A DNA stretch of 64,000 nt from Microvirga terrestris (GTDB taxonomy: Bacteria > Pseudomonadota > Alphaproteobacteria > Rhizobiales > Beijerinckiaceae), in contig NZ_JADQDN010000001.1 in NCBI RefSeq assembly GCF_015694425.1, positions 62,001 through 126,000 on the forward strand, written 5' to 3'. The position numbers and the translations under genes are program-made. Positions 50,434-58,743 of the stretch are shown piece by piece. How positions within the stretch are numbered: the first letter of the stretch is position 1; the number at the start of each line of letters is the position of its first letter. The notes beneath the pieces are model-generated. The model was not told the origin of the DNA. It saw nothing but the letters and a program-made list of their open reading frames with translations, and did no database searches.

Positions 50434-51183
50434 GTGCATGACGATCATTCTCAACAGCCGCGACGCTCCACCCTCATGCGGGTCATCCTTGTCCGGCTGG
50501 TGCTTGCGCTCGCGCTGGGACTCCTTGTCGCTTCGGGATACATCCGGGCCGGTTTTCTCGACATCCCGAACAGGCTCAATCCCTTCACGCCGTTGCGGAT
50601 TGCCGATGACGTCAGTTGGCTGACCCGCTGGAAGCTCTCCCGTCTCGAGCGCGATGGGGCTCAATGTCTGGCTGTCCTGGACGGATCACAGGTTTCACAC
50701 AGAATCGTGCCGGATCGTGCCTCAGAGGAGGGTTGCGGGCTGTCGAATGCCGTCGAGGTATCCCAGTCTTCCGTCAGGTTGAGTGGGAGCTTCACGGCCA
50801 CTTGCCCACTCACGGTCGCCTGGGCTCTGTTCGAGCAGCATGTGCTGCTTCCGGCTGCACGGGAGCATCTCGGGCAGAACATCGTGAGCGTCATGCATTT
50901 TGGCACGTATGCTTGCCGAAACATCAATCATCGGGCTGGCGGGCGGCGCAGCGAGCATGCCACCGCCAATGCCATCGATATTGCCGGGTTTGTTCTTGCC
51001 AACGGGCAGCAGATCACGGTGAAAGGCGACTGGGCCGGAGGCGATACACACCAGAGGGCGTTTCTAAGGACTCTGAGAGACGGAGCCTGCCGCTTCTTCG
51101 ACGTGGTGCTCAGCCCCAACTACAACGAGGCTCACTACAATCATTTCCACTTCGATATGGGATCCTACCGCGCGTGCCGGTAG
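50434..51183 (+). CDS. Extensin-like C-terminal domain protein (PF06904)
   Basis: This 249-aa protein has one N-terminal membrane or signal segment (VILVRLVLALALGLLVASGY) and a periplasmic extensin-like C-terminal domain. The motifs RRSEHATANAIDIAGF and AHYNHFHFDMG carry His/Asp residues arranged as in the LAS/D,D-carboxypeptidase-like zinc peptidases, so a cell-wall role is plausible. Cysteines (CPLTV, ACRN, ACRFF, RACR) suggest disulfides. The start is uncertain: GTG 50434 or ATG 50476, and the latter begins directly at the hydrophobic segment. Confidence 0.88.
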   Translation: MHDDHSQQPRRSTLMRVILVRLVLALALGLLVASGYIRAGFLDIPNRLNPFTPLRIADDVSWLTRWKLSRLERDGAQCLAVLDGSQVSHRIVPDRASEEGCGLSNAVEVSQSSVRLSGSFTATCPLTVAWALFEQHVLLPAAREHLGQNIVSVMHFGTYACRNINHRAGGRRSEHATANAIDIAGFVLANGQQITVKGDWAGGDTHQRAFLRTLRDGACRFFDVVLSPNYNEAHYNHFHFDMGSYRACR

Positions 51184-51213
51184 CAGGTCCCGCATCGTTC
51201 AAAAGGCAATGGA

Positions 51214-51453
51214 TCAGTTCATTGCGTAGCTGGGGGCCTCGCCCATCTGAGCCGCCTTGGCCGCCAGAAGGAGCGCTTCGCCGAGTTCACGGGCGTGCTC
51301 GGGGGTCATGGCCACCGGCATCTGACGCCGGATGCCCTGCTCATATTCCTCAGGCGTGGTGGCAAGTTCAATCACCATCATCGCGTCCCGGCCATCGAGT
51401 GTGCCGACGGAGAAGCTGGTGAGAGCGCCGATCAGGTCCATATCCGGTTTCAT
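51214..51453 (-). CDS. Small protein of unknown function
   Basis: This 79-aa soluble protein has no recognised domain; it starts MKPDMDLIGALTSFSVG and ends in an Ala-rich helix (HARELGEALLLAAKAAQMGEA). A strong G-rich Shine-Dalgarno (AAGGGGGC) lies about 6 bases upstream of the ATG. It is monocistronic and converges on the extensin-like gene. Confidence 0.68.
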   Translation of the reverse strand: MKPDMDLIGALTSFSVGTLDGRDAMMVIELATTPEEYEQGIRRQMPVAMTPEHARELGEALLLAAKAAQMGEAPSYAMN

Positions 51454-51744
51454 TTTCTGCCCCCTTGCGTAACGTTGCTGAACCTTACTGAAGGGTCCGA
51501 TCCCTGTCTGCTCTGCGTATAGAGAGTGGATTTTGTTACGTCGGGGTTTTTCGAGCTATATTATTGTAATTATTGATTATTTTTCTTCGTAGATGCGCAA
51601 AAAATAACGCAATGCCGGCTTGATTTGGCTTCCGCGGCCTCAGGATTAATGCCTCTTTCCGCGCATCAAATGCTCGATTGACGCGTTGACCAAGCGCAGC
51701 CTCGGCACCGGTCGCTGGATCAGGTGCCGGGAGCGGAGGTGGTC
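51454..51744. other. AT-rich divergent intergenic region
   Basis: This gap includes a strikingly AT-rich run at about 51535-51610, in sharp contrast to the GC-rich surroundings. It separates the divergent 79-aa gene and the DUF1194 gene and likely holds both promoters. No gene or clear operator is visible. Confidence 0.5.
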
Positions 51745-52563
51745 ATGGCGAACAGGCTCTTGAGTGCTCTGGCGTTTTTCCTCCTAGCCGGTCAAGTCCT
51801 TGCGGCGGGCCCGATGAATGCCGATGCAGAACTCGACCTTGCTCTCGTCATTGCGGTCGATGTCTCCTCGTCCATGGAGGGTGAGGAGCAGGGCCTGCAG
51901 CGTGAAGGTTTCGTGGAGGCGTTCCGGTCGTCTCTCGTGCATGAAGCCATCGCAGAGGGCCTGAATGGCCGCATCGCCGTCACTTATGTGGAATGGTCGG
52001 GGGTGAAGGATCAGCGCGTGCTCGTGCCATGGACCATCATCGACAGTCCCGAGCGGGCGATATCGTTCGCCAATCATCTCGCCTACCAACCCATTCGTCA
52101 GGCCGGAATGACATCGATCTCCGGCATCATCGATCACAGCCGCAAGCTGTTCGAGCAGTTGGGTGGAATTCCGATCCGCCGTGTGGTCGACGTGTCCGGG
52201 GACGGTCCCAACAACGACGGCCGCCACGTCACCTATGCAAGGGATGAGGCTGTTGCGGATGGCATCGTCATCAACGGATTGCCGATCATGTTCAAGCGAG
52301 TCTCAGGCAGCACGGAACTGCAGGACCTGGACCTCTATTTTAAGGAATGCGTGATCGGCGGCGCCGGCTCATTCGTTCTGCCCCTGCACGATCCCGAGCA
52401 GTTCGCCATGGTCATCCGCACGAAGATCATGCGGGAGATCGCAAGTGTCGATGAGCCAGCCCCTCGCATCATTCCCGCGCAGGCCGGCATGTCGATCATG
52501 AATTGCGTGACGGGCGAGAAGCGCAAGCAGGAAGACCTGCTGAGCCAGGAGAGAAAGCCATAG
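51745..52563 (+). CDS. DUF1194 protein with von Willebrand factor A-like domain
   Basis: This 272-aa secreted or periplasmic protein has a signal peptide (LLSALAFFLLAGQVLAAG) and a vWA-like fold. The metal-ion-dependent adhesion site Asp39-x-Ser41-x-Ser43 lies in AVDVSSSMEG. DUF1194 proteins are common in Hyphomicrobiales and their function is unknown. ATG 51745 with CGGAGG 6-7 bases upstream is preferred over the ATG at 51724. Confidence 0.88.
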   Translation: MANRLLSALAFFLLAGQVLAAGPMNADAELDLALVIAVDVSSSMEGEEQGLQREGFVEAFRSSLVHEAIAEGLNGRIAVTYVEWSGVKDQRVLVPWTIIDSPERAISFANHLAYQPIRQAGMTSISGIIDHSRKLFEQLGGIPIRRVVDVSGDGPNNDGRHVTYARDEAVADGIVINGLPIMFKRVSGSTELQDLDLYFKECVIGGAGSFVLPLHDPEQFAMVIRTKIMREIASVDEPAPRIIPAQAGMSIMNCVTGEKRKQEDLLSQERKP

Positions 52564-52631
52564 AGCAAGTGAAAAGAGCCAGGCGCACCCGCGGGTGCCT
52601 GGCCCTCGCTCACGCGGCTCTGCAAGCCAGC

Positions 52632-53843
52632 CTATTTCATCAGGCCTGCCGCCCTCAGCGCCTTCGTGATCACCGAGCCAACATCCATGTGCGGCATGCC
52701 TGAATTCGGCGTATCCTGTCGCGGCTTGCGTGCAGCACCTCGTGCGGCCCAATCATCGGCTGCTGGTCGTTCGCCGGTGAACACCGTTGGCAGTTCGGTC
52801 CGAACGGGTTCGGTAGTGGGACGGATCCGTTGGACGTCCTCCGCCTGCTCGGTCAGGCCCCAGAACTCCGCGATCCGGTAGCTTGATGAGATGCCCACGT
52901 CCAGCAGGAACGGGCCGGCCGCACCATAGCTGTTCTCGTCGTCGCCGACGGCCAACGGCGTGCCATGCGCCATGCCGGTGATGACATATTCCTCGATCAC
53001 GTCGTCGCCGGACGAGTTGGTCCAGACACGGCGCGGATAGCCGTCGACGGTTTCACTGAAGCTGGGGCTGGCCTTGAGACCATGAACATCCGTCCATTGC
53101 TTGACGATCTCGCCGGCATTCATCGGCTTCACCGTGGCATCGGCACTGCCGTGCCAGACCGAGACCTTGGGCCATGGTCCCTGATGGGATGAAGCGTTGC
53201 GGACGAGGCCTCCCCATTCCTGCGCCGATCGGGTCTGACCCTGGAACATGCATTCGAAAGCCTCGGGAACGCTGGTGGCGCAGCGATAGGGAAGGCCCGC
53301 AATGATGGCGCCGGCCGCGAAGACATCGGGGTAGGCGGCGAGCATGGTGGCCGTCATGGCTCCGCCGGCCGAAAGGCCAGTAACGAAGACACGGCTGCGA
53401 TCCACGTTGTGTTGCTTGATCGCATGATCCACCATCTGCCGGATCGAGTGGGCTTCGCCCTTGTCACGCTCGATATCTCCGGCTTGGAACCAGTTGAAGC
53501 AGCGCTTGGGGTTATTCGCATCCTGCTGCTCGGCATAGAGCACGACGAAGCCATGGCGGTCCGCCAGGGAGGACCAGCCGGAGCCATGGTCGTAGCCGGC
53601 GGCGGTCTGCGTGCAGCCATGCAGAACGACCACAAGGGCCGGGGAAGAGGAGATGGATTCCGGCACATGGGTCATCATGCGCAGGTTGCCTGGATTGGAC
53701 CCGAAGCCGACAATCTCTGTCAGACGGCTCGTTACGGTCGAGTTTTCGAAAAAAGCCGCCGTTGCATTGGAGGCTTTCATATTGGTTTCCCACTGACGTC
53801 GGTGACGCGCCAGCTGCTGAATCATCTGACCTAAGCGTTGCAT
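52632..53843 (-). CDS. Esterase of the PHB depolymerase/feruloyl esterase family
   Basis: This 403-aa alpha/beta-hydrolase has VVVLHGCTQTAAGYD (oxyanion region), then the nucleophile Ser158 in VTGLSAGGAM, and a catalytic His in GMAHGTPL. It fits the TIGR01840 PHB-depolymerase esterase family; the natural substrate (short-chain polyester or another ester) is unknown. A long C-terminal tail (about 330-403) is Pro/Arg-rich. ATG 53843 has GGAAGGG about 8 bases upstream; the open frame to 54044 is antisense to a small gene. There is no clear signal peptide, so it may be intracellular. Confidence 0.85.
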   Translation of the reverse strand: MQRLGQMIQQLARHRRQWETNMKASNATAAFFENSTVTSRLTEIVGFGSNPGNLRMMTHVPESISSSPALVVVLHGCTQTAAGYDHGSGWSSLADRHGFVVLYAEQQDANNPKRCFNWFQAGDIERDKGEAHSIRQMVDHAIKQHNVDRSRVFVTGLSAGGAMTATMLAAYPDVFAAGAIIAGLPYRCATSVPEAFECMFQGQTRSAQEWGGLVRNASSHQGPWPKVSVWHGSADATVKPMNAGEIVKQWTDVHGLKASPSFSETVDGYPRRVWTNSSGDDVIEEYVITGMAHGTPLAVGDDENSYGAAGPFLLDVGISSSYRIAEFWGLTEQAEDVQRIRPTTEPVRTELPTVFTGERPAADDWAARGAARKPRQDTPNSGMPHMDVGSVITKALRAAGLMK

Positions 53844-53879
53844 TATCGTTTGGCCCTTCCGGGTAAAGGAGGATCTGAA

Positions 53880-54020
53880 ATGAACGCTCAATATGGTGCG
53901 TATGTTGCAATGCACAATAGTTATAGTGCGATGCAACAGAAACGAATGCCTTGCCACCTTTGGACTGATGGTCTCCAGGCCGTAAAAGTCGTATGGAGAG
54001 GGCTCTCTCCGAAGCTTTAA
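53880..54020 (+). CDS. Hidden 46-aa small protein with its own Shine-Dalgarno and terminator
   Basis: This ORF is too short for ordinary gene finding, but it is well supported. A near-perfect AAGGAGG at 53866-53872 lies 7 bases before ATG 53880. The 46-aa product begins MNAQYGAYVAMHNSYSAMQQ and ends in VKVVWRGLSPKL, a small, mildly basic protein. The TAA at 54018-54020 is 1 base before a long perfect hairpin with a T-run (54022-54063). It is divergent from the esterase, with only 36 bases between the two start codons. No family is recognised. Confidence 0.55.
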   Translation: MNAQYGAYVAMHNSYSAMQQKRMPCHLWTDGLQAVKVVWRGLSPKL

Positions 54021-54021
54021 T

Positions 54022-54063
54022 GCAACAGGCCGGGACATGAACATGTCCCGGCCTGTTGCTTTT
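54022..54063 (+). terminator. Long perfect hairpin terminator
   Basis: GCAACAGGCCGGGACATG (54022-54039) pairs exactly with 54042-54059 around a 2-base loop, then TTTT. On the plus strand it ends the 46-aa gene. It also lies just past the stop of the minus-strand DEAD-box gene, with a weaker tail on that side. Confidence 0.85.
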
Positions 54064-54065
54064 GA

Positions 54066-55946
54066 TCAGGGGCGCTTGTCGGTCGAGCGCTTTTTGTCCT
54101 TCGGTTTCTTGAAATCCTTTGGACCTTTGAAGTCTTTAGGACCCTTGCCGGCCGGTGGTCCCTTGCGGGCAGGATGAGCATCTCGCTCCCTGGGGCCATG
54201 GCTCTTCGGCCCATTGCCCTTCGGTCCGCTCCACGGCTTGGCATCGCGGGGCTTGCCGGGGCCAGCCTTGCCGAATCCTGGCTTCCCAGGCCCTGCATCG
54301 GCAGGCTCGATGCTGATGTCCTCATCGTTGGTCTTGCGCACGGCAGCGGCAAATTTCGAGGCCTGCGACTTCACGATCTCGAACTTCGTTTCCCGGTCGA
54401 AGATCTTGATCGAGCCGATCTCCTTCTTCGTCACGTGGCCGAGGCGGCAGATGATCGGCAGGAGCCAGCGGGGATCCGCGTTGTTCCGGCGGCCGACGCT
54501 CATGCGGAACCACACCATGTCCTCGGACGACCGCTCGAAGCCGCCTTCCGAACCACGGTCACGATCATTGAAGCCGCGGCTTCGCTCCTCCCCCCGCTCG
54601 CGCTTGTCCTTGCGCTGGCGCGGCTCGCGGTCCGAGCCCGCATCGACGATCTCTTCGGGAGCAGGCAACCGCGAGCGGTTGAAACGCACCAGGGCGTTGG
54701 CAATTTCCTCCGCCGAACGCTCGGCGAGCAGCGCCCGCGCCATGGCCAGATCCTCTTCCGTCGCCTCTTCGGCGAAGATCGGATCCTGCATCAGCCGTTC
54801 CCGGTCGCGCACCCGGATCTCGTCCGCAGACGGTGGGCCTGCCCAGGACACGTCGATCCCGGCCATGTCGATCAACCGTTCGGCCTTGCGGCGGCGGGTA
54901 TAGGGCACGAGAAGGACGCAGGTGCCCTTGCGGCCGGCACGGCCCGTGCGCCCGCTGCGATGCAGGAGGGTCTCGTGATCGTTCGGCAGGTCGAAATGGA
55001 TCACGAGGCCCAGGTCCGGCAGGTCGATGCCGCGGGCTGCCACGTCGGTGGCTACGCATACCCTTGCGCGCCCGTCGCGCAGTGACTGCAGGGCGTTGCT
55101 CCGCTCGCTCTGGGTCAGCTCGCCCGACAGGGACACGGCTGAGAAGCCGCGCTCGATCAGGCTCGCATGGAGGTGTCGCACGGCCTCGCGGGTATGGCAG
55201 AACACCATGGCGCCGCGGCTTTCATAGAAGCGCAGCACATTGACGACCGCGTGCTCGACCTCATTGGGCGCGCACCGGAGCGCGCGGTAGTCGATGTCAC
55301 CGTGTGGCTGGTTCTGAACCAGGGTGTCGATGCGGTGCGCATCACGTTGGTAGCGCCGCGCCAGGGCGACAATGTTCTTTGGCAGCGTCGCGGAGAACAG
55401 GAGGGTACGTCGGCCTTCTGGCGTTGCTTCGAGAATGAATTCCAGATCCTCGCGGAAGCCGAGATCGAGCATCTCGTCGGCTTCGTCGAGCACCACGACC
55501 CTCATCTTGGAGGTGTCGAGGCGGCCGCGCTCCAGGTGATCGCGCAGGCGGCCAGGCGTACCGACCACGATGTGGCAGCCATCGGCGAGCGCCCGCTGCT
55601 CGCGGCGCACATCCATGCCGCCCACGCAGGACGCCACGCGGGCTCCGGCCGGACCATAGAGCCAGATCAGCTCCCGGTTGACCTGTAGAGCGAGCTCACG
55701 GGTAGGGGCGATGATCAGGGCGAGAGGTTCGCGCGGCGCCTCGAAGCGCTCGGCGTCGCCCAGCAGGGTAGAGGCCATGGCGAGCCCATAGGCGACCGTC
55801 TTGCCGGAGCCGGTCTGGGCGGAAACGAGGAGGTCCCGGTCGAGCGCGTCCGGCTGCAGCACGGCGGCCTGGACGGGGGTCGGGTCGTTGTAGCCTTTGT
55901 CGGCCAGGGCGCGGTCGAGGCTGGGATTGGACTTGGGAAAAGGCAT
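54066..55946 (-). CDS. DEAD-box RNA helicase with DbpA-type RNA-binding domain and basic tail
   Basis: This 626-aa ATP-dependent RNA helicase is of the DeaD/CsdA/DbpA group. Core motifs are AQTGSGKT (I), PTRELALQ (Ia), VLDEADEMLDLGF (II), SATLP (III) and HRSGRTGRAGRKG (VI). After an Arg/Glu-rich linker comes a DbpA-like RNA-binding domain (WFRMSVGRRNNADPRWLLPI). The C-terminal 70 residues are a Lys/Gly/Pro low-complexity tail (KDFKGPKDFKKPKDKK). The likely role is ribosome assembly or RNA remodelling, possibly at low temperature. ATG 55946 (MPFPKSNPSLDRALAD) is the natural start; the frame is open to 55982. A small acidic protein gene precedes it by 54 bases on the same strand. Confidence 0.92.
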   Translation of the reverse strand: MPFPKSNPSLDRALADKGYNDPTPVQAAVLQPDALDRDLLVSAQTGSGKTVAYGLAMASTLLGDAERFEAPREPLALIIAPTRELALQVNRELIWLYGPAGARVASCVGGMDVRREQRALADGCHIVVGTPGRLRDHLERGRLDTSKMRVVVLDEADEMLDLGFREDLEFILEATPEGRRTLLFSATLPKNIVALARRYQRDAHRIDTLVQNQPHGDIDYRALRCAPNEVEHAVVNVLRFYESRGAMVFCHTREAVRHLHASLIERGFSAVSLSGELTQSERSNALQSLRDGRARVCVATDVAARGIDLPDLGLVIHFDLPNDHETLLHRSGRTGRAGRKGTCVLLVPYTRRRKAERLIDMAGIDVSWAGPPSADEIRVRDRERLMQDPIFAEEATEEDLAMARALLAERSAEEIANALVRFNRSRLPAPEEIVDAGSDREPRQRKDKRERGEERSRGFNDRDRGSEGGFERSSEDMVWFRMSVGRRNNADPRWLLPIICRLGHVTKKEIGSIKIFDRETKFEIVKSQASKFAAAVRKTNDEDISIEPADAGPGKPGFGKAGPGKPRDAKPWSGPKGNGPKSHGPRERDAHPARKGPPAGKGPKDFKGPKDFKKPKDKKRSTDKRP

Positions 55947-56000
55947 GAGAATGGGCTGAACCGTTTCAAGAGGAGCCCTCATGGGCTCCGGTAAGGATGA

Positions 56001-56318
56001 TCAGCCGGAGGCAGCGGCGTCGTCTATTTCGTCGATGGACACCAGGAACACGACATCGATATCGAGGTCGTCATCATCGTCTTCGCCGTCTTCGTCGACC
56101 TCGTCCTCTTCGTCCAGGGCCTCATAGAAGGCATCGATCTCGTCTTCCGATGCGGGCCGAGTCGTCAAGGCAGCTGAGCCGTCCCAGAGGGAGCGGCTCT
56201 CGCTCTTAAACGACTTTAGGTCATCTTTAAAGCTCTCGCTGAGAAAGAGTTCGCGGGCCTGCTCCTCATCGGCATTCGTCACGGCAACTGCCTTGCCGGC
56301 TATTTCCAGGGTGACCAT
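56001..56318 (-). CDS. Small acidic protein of unknown function
   Basis: This 105-aa protein begins like a folded domain (MVTLEIAGKAVAVTNADEEQ). It carries an extreme acidic run at about residues 70-88 (DEEDEVDEDGEDDDDD). AAAGGAT about 9 bases before ATG 56318 supports translation. The gene lies just upstream of, and on the same strand as, the helicase with a very basic tail. A charge-based partnership is only a suggestion. Family unknown. Confidence 0.65.
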   Translation of the reverse strand: MVTLEIAGKAVAVTNADEEQARELFLSESFKDDLKSFKSESRSLWDGSAALTTRPASEDEIDAFYEALDEEDEVDEDGEDDDDDLDIDVVFLVSIDEIDDAAASG

Positions 56319-56481
56319 GGCTCATCCTTTGCCACTGCAATGGGATCCAAGTGACTAACGCTCAAGCCCGGAATTCGATCAAACCCACCCTGGGTAAGCT
56401 TTTCCGAGCCTTCAGGAAGGGTGTGAACAGCCCTTTAGACCAGTATGGACATGGGGCAACCAATATGAGACCAGTTACGTT

Positions 56482-57357
56482 GTGAACGTGACTGGCTCCA
56501 CTGTCTGCTTCCGGTCCCTCGACCGGCTTTCCCTGACTGGTTCCCGCTTTAACGAAGACGGAGCCGGTCTGCGCGGCCGTTTCGCCTGGGTCATTGATGG
56601 GGCCACTGGTCTCTCCAACGACCAGCTGACCTCAGGGGGCAGCGATGCCGCGTGGCTTGCGGCCTTCATCGACGAGCGGCTGGCAGCCCTGTCCGAAACG
56701 GAAGGCGCCTATCTGGTGCTGCGGCAGCTTGAAGGCGATGTTCGATCAGCCTTTGGGGAAGAGACCGCGCATGTGCAGGATGTCGGCGACCATCACGCTC
56801 CGTCTGCCTGTCTCGGCCTGATCGAGTTGATGCCGGGCGACACCGGTCTCCTCAGGCTCCAGGGGCATCTTCTGGGCGATGTGGTCGTGCTCGTGCCCTC
56901 GGAACATGGGATCGACCGCTGGAGCGACGAGCGGGCGAAGCCCTTCGAGAGGAAGACACTGGCGGCTCTTGGTGCCCGGGGGCATGAGCCGGGGCAGATC
57001 CCCGAAGCCGTCAGGCGACAGATTCTGGAGAACCGTACCCGGCTCAACCAACAGGACGGCTATTGGGTCGTGAACCCGCGCCGGCCCTGGGCTGGCCAGG
57101 AGCTGCGGTTCGACGCGCAGGTTAGATCGGATGCGCCCATCGTGCTCGCCACCGACGGCTTCATGCGGTTGGTGGATGTGTTCGCAGCCTATTCGGACCA
57201 CGAACTCTACGACCGGCTCGCCGCCGGAAAGGGGCAGGACCTGATGCAGGAACTGCGGGAAAGGGAGCGAGGCGACCTCATGGCAGGCGCCTATCCTCGT
57301 GTTAAGACCCACGATGACGCAACCTTTCTTGTCATTGCAGCCGAGCGATCGCGCTGA
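56482..57357 (+). CDS. PP2C-like Ser/Thr protein phosphatase domain protein
   Basis: This 291-aa protein looks like a cytoplasmic, metal-dependent PP2C phosphatase. It has an early NEDG, the WVIDGATGL aspartate block, APIVLATDGFMRLVD, and a terminal THDDATFLVI. These match the four metal-coordinating aspartate positions of the PPM fold. The first residues come from GTG 56482 or the nearby in-frame GTG 56488. No cognate kinase or anti-sigma gene is adjacent. Confidence 0.8.
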   Translation: MNVTGSTVCFRSLDRLSLTGSRFNEDGAGLRGRFAWVIDGATGLSNDQLTSGGSDAAWLAAFIDERLAALSETEGAYLVLRQLEGDVRSAFGEETAHVQDVGDHHAPSACLGLIELMPGDTGLLRLQGHLLGDVVVLVPSEHGIDRWSDERAKPFERKTLAALGARGHEPGQIPEAVRRQILENRTRLNQQDGYWVVNPRRPWAGQELRFDAQVRSDAPIVLATDGFMRLVDVFAAYSDHELYDRLAAGKGQDLMQELRERERGDLMAGAYPRVKTHDDATFLVIAAERSR

Positions 57358-57435
57358 ACGAGTTCCGCAGGGCTTGTTCGAAGAGCGGGCTCTGCGGTGG
57401 GAGGACTAAGGACTTCAACAATGAGGGAAACAACA

Positions 57436-58686
57436 ATGAAACTGACCCGACGCATTCTTATGGGCGCTGCCGCCGGCAGCTTCCTGCTCTCATCCGGCGC
57501 CGCCATGGCCCAGCAGACCGAGCTCACCTTCTGGAGCTGGCGCCAGGAAGACAAGGCATTCTACCAGGACACCATCAAGAAGTTTCAGGAGAAGAATCCC
57601 GGCATCACGGTCAAGTTCGAGACCTATGCGCCTGAGAACTACCAGACAATCCTCTCCACGGCGCTTGCCGCCGGCCGCGGCCCGGACGTGATCCAGGTGC
57701 GCGCCTACGGCAACCTGGAGACCGTCGCGACCCCGGGCTACCTGCTCGCCCTCGACCCGCAGAACGTGCCGGAGCTGGCGAACTTCCCGGAAGCGGCGCT
57801 CGCCGCCGAGACGCTGCGCTCCGACGGCAAGGTCTATGCCGTTCCCTTCGCCATGCAGGCGCAGCTCGTGGTCTACAACAAGAAGATCTTCAAGGATAAC
57901 GGCGTCAACCCGCCCAAGACCTGGGACGAGCTGATGACGCTCGCTCAGGCGCTCAAGGCCAAGAACATCACGCCATTCGCCAACGGCACGGCCACCGCCT
58001 GGCAGAACGAGACCATCGTCGGCGGCCTGCTCTCGTCGATGCTCGGCAAGCAGTTCGAAGCCGACATCGTCGCCGGCAAGGCGAACTTCACCGATCCGCG
58101 CTTCGTCGGCGCGCTCACCAAGCTGAAGGACGTCGGCCAGTACTTCTCGCCGAACTTCACTGGCGTCGATTATCCGTCCTCGCAGCAGCTTTTCGTGGCC
58201 GGCCGCGCGGCCATGTTCGCGGGCGGTTCCTACGAGGTGGCGAACTTCAAGAACCAGAACCCGACGCTGGATCTCGGCGTGTTCCCGGCTCCTGTCCTGA
58301 AGGCGGGCGATCAGGCGCTGATCGCCACCTATTATGACGGCGGCTATGCGGTGAACGCCAAGACCGAGAAGAAGGATGCGGCGCTGAAGTTCGTGCGCTA
58401 TCTCGCCACGCCGGAATACGGCACGGCCTTCACCAATACGCTCAAGAACCTGTCGCCGATCAAGGGCATCAAGATCGAGGACGCGATCACCCAGGAGGTG
58501 GCGAAGCTCGCCGAGAACTCCATGTCGTACCTGATGCTCGTGCGCTTCCGCTATCAGGAGCCGAGCGGCTCGGTGCTGCTGCAGTCGAACGTGCAGAAGA
58601 TGCTCGCCGGTCAGCAGACCCCCGAGCAGGCTGCGGCCGAGATCAACAAGGGCATCGCGACCTACTACAAGCCCTTCCAGAAGTAA
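57436..58686 (+). CDS. ABC transporter sugar-binding protein (family 1)
   Basis: This 416-aa periplasmic binding protein has a signal peptide (ILMGAAAGSFLLSSGAAMAQ) and the family-1 sugar-binding fold: ELTFWSWRQ start, GRGPDVIQVRA, AVPFAMQAQLVVYNKKIF. The downstream nanE suggests an N-acetylated amino sugar such as ManNAc or sialic acid, by context only. ATG 57436 has AGGGAA 6 bases upstream; an in-frame ATG at 57421 is less likely. A strong hairpin between this gene and the permease may keep its mRNA in excess, as is usual for binding proteins. Confidence 0.92.
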   Translation: MKLTRRILMGAAAGSFLLSSGAAMAQQTELTFWSWRQEDKAFYQDTIKKFQEKNPGITVKFETYAPENYQTILSTALAAGRGPDVIQVRAYGNLETVATPGYLLALDPQNVPELANFPEAALAAETLRSDGKVYAVPFAMQAQLVVYNKKIFKDNGVNPPKTWDELMTLAQALKAKNITPFANGTATAWQNETIVGGLLSSMLGKQFEADIVAGKANFTDPRFVGALTKLKDVGQYFSPNFTGVDYPSSQQLFVAGRAAMFAGGSYEVANFKNQNPTLDLGVFPAPVLKAGDQALIATYYDGGYAVNAKTEKKDAALKFVRYLATPEYGTAFTNTLKNLSPIKGIKIEDAITQEVAKLAENSMSYLMLVRFRYQEPSGSVLLQSNVQKMLAGQQTPEQAAAEINKGIATYYKPFQK

Positions 58687-58697
58687 GTCTGTGATAC

Positions 58698-58732
58698 AAG
58701 GGCGGCGGGCTCTCGGGCTCGCCGCCCTTTTT
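58698..58732 (+). terminator. Intra-operon hairpin/attenuator after the binding-protein gene
   Basis: GGGCGGCG (58700-58707) pairs with CGCCGCCC (58720-58727), followed by TTTTT, in the 57-base gap between binding-protein and permease genes. It would stop or slow many transcripts and stabilise the upstream message. Confidence 0.82.
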
Positions 58733-58743
58733 GAAAGCTGTCG

